Source: JBAXGE01 sp044344145 (GTDB lineage: Bacteria; Planctomycetota; Phycisphaerae; WQYP01). From it: 9,118 bases of DNA. The position numbers and the translations under genes are program-made. The notes under the pieces were generated by a model. The model saw nothing but the letters and a program-made list of their open reading frames with translations, had not been told where the DNA came from and made no database searches. Shown here one piece after another: positions 5,247 through 9,118 of this stretch. The stretch lies in contig JBIJDM010000107.1 of assembly GCA_044344145.1 (NCBI GenBank), forward strand, positions 1-9,118. Reading direction: 5' to 3'. Numbering within the stretch: the first letter of the stretch is position 1; each line of letters begins with the position of its first letter.

Positions 5247-7943
5247 TTATAAGCGCAACGCCAGCGTGGCGATGCGCTTGGCACACAGGTCGCAGACAAC
5301 TTGGGTGCCATGGACAGTTACCGATACCGTCGTATCCACGGCGCCGTCTAGGGTAAGACACTCGGCCTGCGTGACCGGCGTTGCGAGGGTCAGCGTGGCC
5401 GGGCCGGCGCTGGCGGTGGGGTTGAAGACCCGCACCAGCAGGCGCTGGCCGTCGTGTTGCACGGAAGAAACTACGGCCGGGCCGGTGACACTGAGGAACG
5501 AGCTGGTCGGGGGCAGGGTGCCAGTGGGCGGACGGACGTGCTGGCGGTCCCAGAGGGTGGCATCCACCTGCCGGACGGGATGAAGAATTCGCTGGCCGAG
5601 TCGGAACAGGTCCAACGTAGGCACGGCCCCGGCAAAGGGCACGATGCGATAGCGGAAGGTATGCACGCCCAGCACCTGACCGCCGGGGTTGCGATCCAGT
5701 CCCTGGAACACGGCCCGGCGGAAACCGCGCAGGAGAGTCAGGGCGATGGCATGTTCGGGCGTATCCAGCACGGCGGATTCGGGCAGGCCACGCGTGACCA
5801 GCGCCAGACCGACGCGGCCATCGGTCAGCGCCGTCCAAGTCTGTTGAGGACGGGTTTCCACATCCGGCTCGCGGCGGGTGGCATTGTCGGCGGCCAGCGC
5901 GATGGGCCGGGTGACAGCATCAAACGCGGCATCGGCCGTATACGTATCGGCCACCAGCTCGGTGGGCAAGAGCACACGCACGCGGTGGTCGCGGACGGTG
6001 TTATCCACGGTGGTGACAACCTCGATATGATCAGCGTCGCAGCGCAGGGTGATATCCGAGGTGATGCGCAGGGGCACCAGCCGAGGGCTGCGGCACATCT
6101 GCCGGAAATCAAATTCCTCGGGTACGTTCATGGTCACGCTCAGGCGCAGGGTGGCCTGATGCGGACCATCGGCCAGCACGGCGATATCAGCGCCCGCAGC
6201 GCTGCTGTTATAGACCTGATCGTTGAGCGCCACGCCGTGATTCCAGCCATCGCCGATATCGGCGCAATCCTCGAACGTCAGCAGGTTGGAGAAGGTGTGG
6301 CCGGTGCGTTTATCGGTGAGAGTCAACGTGCCGTTACTGGCCACGGTGACGCGCAACAGCGCATTTTCCAGCGTGCGGGCATTGGGCATCATGCGGCCCA
6401 GACAGCGCACCGGCGGTTCAGTGGGCTGCACCAGCAGCGTGGTATATCCCAACGCGGGGATCGCCAGCGGCATAGTTACGGCCACGTGGTGACGATGATC
6501 CGGACTGGGGAAGTGTTTGCGCCGGATGCGGAAACCTTCCTGCGTGTGTTGGCGCACCAATTGCCAGGGGATTTCCCGCCCGTCGGGCGTGGTGATGCGG
6601 AAGGCGTATTTGGTTTCGAAATTGGAGCCATCGGCATATTTCTTATCCCAATCCTCGGGCAAACGAATGGTCAAATCCACCATTTCATCCAGCGCGGTGG
6701 CAGTGGGATTGAACACGGTCACCACCAGAGTTTTGTCGTCTACCGGCAACGGCATCGCGGCGGCGGCGATGGTGCGCAAAGCCCGTTCGGTCAGACGCTC
6801 AGCAATGCCCAGCGACTGGTCAAACCGATAGAGCATGTCGGTGTGCACCTGATCAATCGAACACCCGCAGATGGAGTCATGCGGATGATTTTCCAGCAGA
6901 TGCCGCCAAGCCGTCAGCAGGAAGCCACGGGGATATTCCAAGCCGGTTTTGGCCCTGGCCGCGAAGGCGGAAAATGGTTCCGCCCAGAGGGTGAGTTCAT
7001 CTTCACAGGCGGCGTTCTTTTGCTTGAGCGGAATCCGGCTGGACAGCACGCCCGGCAGCAGGGCCTGCTCATCCACACTCGCAGGATCGCGCCCGGTCTC
7101 GCGCAGCTCGCCCGTCAGGGTGCGCGTGAGTTGGCCGGCGTAGGGCTTGAGTTCGTTCAAATAGGCATCCAGACCGGTCTGCTCGATGCGGATATCATGC
7201 GCGGCAAGCTGGGCATTGGCCCGCGCGATCAGCGCGGTGATTTTTTCTTCGATTTCGATATGGTCCGCACCATCATAGAGCAGGATCGGCCCCACGGCGG
7301 AGCGCTCGGCCTCGTGCAACGTGTACTTCACCAATTCGGTGACAAAGATGTCCTCATCCACAGCGCCACTCAGCATGGCGGGTTTGCGGACCATTTTCCA
7401 GAACGACACATAGCCGATGCGGGCGAAGCGGAACGCGGGCAGCCGCGTGCCGTCGGGCGCCTGCCAGATCCACGTGCCGTGGTGCGATTGTTCGTGGGTG
7501 CCACGCCAGATCACCGTGCCGGGGGAACCGAGCTGGGCGAAGATTTGCGGCAACTGGCCGGTATGGCCGAACAGGTCCACCACCGCGGCGGCCTGGGACG
7601 TGCCGCCCAGTTCATGGGCCAGTTGCATGCCGATCTGCAAATTGCGGATCAGCGATTCACCGGCGACCAGCCACTCATCGGGCAGGTCATACCACGGGCC
7701 GACATGCAGCCGGCCGGCACGGATGCGGGCGGTGATATCGGCGCGGCGCTCGGGGCGGATTTCCAGATAATCAAAGATCGGCAGGACCTGCGCGTCCATG
7801 GTGAACTGATAGGCGGGGTCTTTGTCCATCAGGGCCAATACTTCGTCCAGCATGGCCACCAACCGCATACGGTAACCTTGAAAGGATTCGTACCATTCGC
7901 GATCCCAATGGGTGGACGAGACATAGTGGGCGATACGGGGCAT
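5247..7943 (-). CDS. Cytoplasmic GH38 alpha-mannosidase (MngB-like class possible)
   Basis: An 898-residue glycoside hydrolase family 38 enzyme, close in length to E. coli MngB. The catalytic domain starts at once with THWDREW, supplying metal ligands His12 and Asp14. VVDLFGHTGQLPQI carries the predicted nucleophile Asp123, which also binds the zinc. LYDGADHIEIE holds Asp227-His228, the position of the family's NGxDH-type active-site motif. NHPHDSICGCS supplies the zinc ligand His355 next to Asp356. A helical middle domain (about 280-375) and beta-rich C-terminal domains (RVTVASNGTLTLTDKRTG near 527) follow. All key residues are present. Family members hydrolyse alpha-mannosides with retention of configuration; free N-glycan fragments, mannobiose or mannosylglycerate are candidate substrates, and the sequence does not choose among them. 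There is no signal peptide, so it should act in the cytoplasm. The start at 7943 has a strong ribosome binding site, AGGGAGA (7957-7951), seven bases upstream. It lies 73 bases after rnhA. No sugar importer or regulator is next to it. Confidence 0.93.
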   Translation of the reverse strand: MPRIAHYVSSTHWDREWYESFQGYRMRLVAMLDEVLALMDKDPAYQFTMDAQVLPIFDYLEIRPERRADITARIRAGRLHVGPWYDLPDEWLVAGESLIRNLQIGMQLAHELGGTSQAAAVVDLFGHTGQLPQIFAQLGSPGTVIWRGTHEQSHHGTWIWQAPDGTRLPAFRFARIGYVSFWKMVRKPAMLSGAVDEDIFVTELVKYTLHEAERSAVGPILLYDGADHIEIEEKITALIARANAQLAAHDIRIEQTGLDAYLNELKPYAGQLTRTLTGELRETGRDPASVDEQALLPGVLSSRIPLKQKNAACEDELTLWAEPFSAFAARAKTGLEYPRGFLLTAWRHLLENHPHDSICGCSIDQVHTDMLYRFDQSLGIAERLTERALRTIAAAAMPLPVDDKTLVVTVFNPTATALDEMVDLTIRLPEDWDKKYADGSNFETKYAFRITTPDGREIPWQLVRQHTQEGFRIRRKHFPSPDHRHHVAVTMPLAIPALGYTTLLVQPTEPPVRCLGRMMPNARTLENALLRVTVASNGTLTLTDKRTGHTFSNLLTFEDCADIGDGWNHGVALNDQVYNSSAAGADIAVLADGPHQATLRLSVTMNVPEEFDFRQMCRSPRLVPLRITSDITLRCDADHIEVVTTVDNTVRDHRVRVLLPTELVADTYTADAAFDAVTRPIALAADNATRREPDVETRPQQTWTALTDGRVGLALVTRGLPESAVLDTPEHAIALTLLRGFRRAVFQGLDRNPGGQVLGVHTFRYRIVPFAGAVPTLDLFRLGQRILHPVRQVDATLWDRQHVRPPTGTLPPTSSFLSVTGPAVVSSVQHDGQRLLVRVFNPTASAGPATLTLATPVTQAECLTLDGAVDTTVSVTVHGTQVVCDLCAKRIATLALRL

Positions 7944-8016
7944 GGGGTTTTCTCCCTGATTATAAAAAGCACGGACCTGCGGGGCATTGACACCAACCCG
8001 TCAGATCGAAACAGAC
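7944..8016 (-). other. rnhA-mannosidase spacer with weak hairpin and T-run
   Basis: This spacer holds the mannosidase ribosome binding site and an imperfect hairpin on the - strand: CGGGTTG (8000-7994), loop GTGT, CAA, a TGC bulge, then CCCG (7983-7980). A run of five T (7968-7964) comes only about 12 bases later, too far for a standard terminator. A TATAAT at 7964-7959 lies too close to the start codon to be an ordinary promoter. Read-through from hisC-rnhA into the mannosidase gene is therefore possible but not shown. Confidence 0.25.
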
Positions 8017-8478
8017 TCAGCGGCTCTGGACTTTCCGGGCAGCCGTCTGGGCCAGCAGATCGCAACGTTCATTCTCGGCGTGGCCGGCGTGGCCTTTGGT
8101 CCAGTTGAAGCGCAGTTCGTGGATGGCGATTTGTTTATCCAAGCGCCGCCACAGGTCATCATTCTTCACCGGTTGCTTGGCGCTGGTGCGCCAGCCATTG
8201 AGTTTCCATTTGGGCAGCCATGAGCGCAGGCCGTCGAGCAGATATTTGCTGTCGGAACACAAATTGACCACCGTGGGCACATGCAGCGCCTCCAGCGCCT
8301 GGAGCACGCTCATGAGTTCCATGCGGTTGTTGGTGGTGTTGGCTTCGCCGCCGCTGGCCTCTTTGCTTTTGCGCGTGGCGGGATGGCGCAGAATATAGGC
8401 CCAGCCGCCGGGCCCGGGGTTGCCCAGACACGAGCCATCGGTAAACAGTTCCACCACCGGCTTTTCCGTTGCGGTCAT
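8017..8478 (-). CDS. rnhA: Ribonuclease HI
   Basis: A 153-residue enzyme, almost exactly the length of E. coli RNase HI (155). It cuts the RNA strand of RNA:DNA hybrids, removing R-loops and primers. The four metal-binding acidic residues are all present: Asp14 in FTDGSCLGNPGPGGWA, Glu54 in NNRMEL, Asp76 in CSDSKYL and Asp140 in NERCD. The mobile active-site His130 stands in KGHAGH. The basic protrusion typical of E. coli-type enzymes is present (WLPKWKLNGWRTSAKQPVKN). There is no N-terminal hybrid-binding domain, which separates it from eukaryotic-type RNase H1. The ATG at 8478 comes nine bases after the hisC stop codon. Its ribosome binding site AAGGTGG (8489-8483 on the - strand) overlaps that stop, so translation of the two genes is probably coupled. 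Confidence 0.97.
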   Translation of the reverse strand: MTATEKPVVELFTDGSCLGNPGPGGWAYILRHPATRKSKEASGGEANTTNNRMELMSVLQALEALHVPTVVNLCSDSKYLLDGLRSWLPKWKLNGWRTSAKQPVKNDDLWRRLDKQIAIHELRFNWTKGHAGHAENERCDLLAQTAARKVQSR

Positions 8479-8487
8479 GCAGCCACC

Positions 8488-9118
8488 TTAATGGGATAAC
8501 AGGATGTTGCGCAAGGCCGCCAGCAGCCGGTCGTTCTCGGCCGGCGCGCCGATGGTGATGCGTAGTTTGTCGGTCAAGCGCGGCAGGCGGAAATAGCGGA
8601 TCAGCAGGCCGCGCTGTTTGAGGGCTTCGTAAATCGGTCCGGCCGCAGCACTACCCGTCAGGGTTTGCGGGCCCTGGCCCACATCCAACCGCACCTCGGC
8701 GGGTAACTGGGCCAGCACAAAATTGCTGCTGCTGTCGGGCAGGGCCAGTCCCAGCGCCCGCAGTGCGGCGCTGACCCGCTTACGTTCCGCCACGACTTTC
8801 GCCCAGGTTTCCCGGGCATAGGTCTGGTCCGTAATCGCCGCCGTGGCCGCCGCCTGCGCCATGACGTCCAGCGGATAACTATCACGGACTTTTTCCAATT
8901 CGCGCAGCAACTCCGCCGGGCCGATGGCATAACCAAAACGCATCCCCGCGAGGCTATAACCCTTGGACAGCGTCCGCAGCAGAATTACATTGGGCAATTC
9001 CTTCACCAGCGGCAGGGCCGACTCGGGGGCAAAGTCCACATACGCTTCGTCAATCAGGACCACGCCGGGAAATGCCCGGACGATGGCGCGCAGATTGGCG
9101 ATGGGTTCAAACGTCCCC
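8488..9118 (-). CDS. hisC: Histidinol-phosphate aminotransferase (5' part outside window)
   Basis: The visible 209 codons are the C-terminal part of a fold-type I PLP aminotransferase. The frame stays open to base 9118, so the true start lies outside; the GTG at 9063 is an internal valine codon, not a start. The visible part begins GTFEPIANLRAIV, just after the family's NNPTG motif. VLIDEAYVDF supplies the PLP-ring-binding Asp (codon 9049-9051), LRTLSKGYSLAGMRFGYA holds the Schiff-base lysine (codon 8962-8964) and the phosphate-contacting Arg (8938-8940), and KLRITIGAP carries the C-terminal substrate-binding Arg (8560-8562). HisC converts imidazole-acetol phosphate to histidinol phosphate with glutamate as amino donor, the seventh step of histidine synthesis. 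DEAYVDF and the SKGYSLAG pattern favour HisC over aspartate or aromatic aminotransferases, although broad-specificity relatives exist. It heads the tightly spaced pair with rnhA. Confidence 0.92.
   Translation of the reverse strand, partial: GTFEPIANLRAIVRAFPGVVLIDEAYVDFAPESALPLVKELPNVILLRTLSKGYSLAGMRFGYAIGPAELLRELEKVRDSYPLDVMAQAAATAAITDQTYARETWAKVVAERKRVSAALRALGLALPDSSSNFVLAQLPAEVRLDVGQGPQTLTGSAAAGPIYEALKQRGLLIRYFRLPRLTDKLRITIGAPAENDRLLAALRNILLSH

Noticed and set aside
7959..7964. A perfect TATAAT on the - strand ahead of the mannosidase gene
   Set aside because: Transcription would begin near 7952, inside the gene's own ribosome binding site, and no -35 lies at a usable distance. It is most likely chance within a short AT-rich spacer.
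7987..7992. A perfect TTGACA on the + strand
   Set aside because: No -10 follows at 16-18 bases and no + strand gene starts downstream.
5454..8108. An 884-codon open frame on the + strand
   Set aside because: It covers the complement of the GH38 gene and runs into rnhA. Its length is striking, but the GH38 frame has all catalytic residues and a ribosome binding site, while this one has neither a domain nor a credible start.
9061..9063. GTG as the start of a 191-residue aminotransferase
   Set aside because: The frame continues upstream to the window edge with conserved HisC sequence (GTFEPIANL), and a start here would remove part of the PLP-binding core.
1..9118. A new defence, mobile or biosynthetic system
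   Set aside because: All coding space is filled by recognisable housekeeping or metabolic families on uniform GC-rich sequence, with no transposase, integrase, repeat array, toxin-antitoxin pair or nuclease cluster.

Overview
The window is a GC-rich bacterial chromosomal segment with six protein genes, two of them cut by the window edges. I see no tRNA, rRNA, insertion sequence, CRISPR array, phage gene or integration scar. The GC-rich coding style, the hisC-rnhA pairing and the absence of a conventional his operon neighbour fit a member of the Planctomycetota/PVC group, possibly Phycisphaerae-like. That assignment is a guess from gene content, not something a marker gene here proves.

Layout, left to right. 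On the - strand, 1-2331 encodes most of a PatZ-type fusion: an NDP-forming acyl-CoA synthetase running into a GNAT acetyltransferase domain that continues beyond base 1. A 238-base divergent promoter region (2332-2569) separates it from a + strand gene, 2570-3268, for a stand-alone Lon substrate-binding (N-terminal) domain protein. This gene converges on a - strand ABC exporter half-transporter (3282-5153) with only 13 bases between their stop codons. Further right on the - strand are a cytoplasmic GH38 alpha-mannosidase (5247-7943), ribonuclease HI (8017-8478) and the C-terminal two thirds of histidinol-phosphate aminotransferase (8488-9118, running off the window).

The - strand genes from hisC to the ABC exporter lie head to tail. 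hisC and rnhA are almost certainly co-transcribed and translationally coupled: the gap is 9 bases and the rnhA ribosome binding site overlaps the hisC stop codon. rnhA to mannosidase (73 bases) and mannosidase to ABC exporter (97 bases) are looser, and the ABC gene has its own plausible extended -10 promoter. The genes do not form an obvious single pathway: histidine synthesis, RNA:DNA hybrid removal, mannoside hydrolysis, lipid or drug export, and acyl-CoA/protein acetylation.

I found no convincing evidence of a previously undescribed system. The points most worth a second look are the intact synthetase histidine in the PatZ-type fusion, the Asp in place of the catalytic Glu in the ABC Walker B motif with no partner half-transporter nearby, a hairpin plus T-run just ahead of the synthetase ribosome binding site, and the substrate of the signal-less GH38 enzyme. 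Very long open frames opposite the real genes are by-products of GC-rich codon use.
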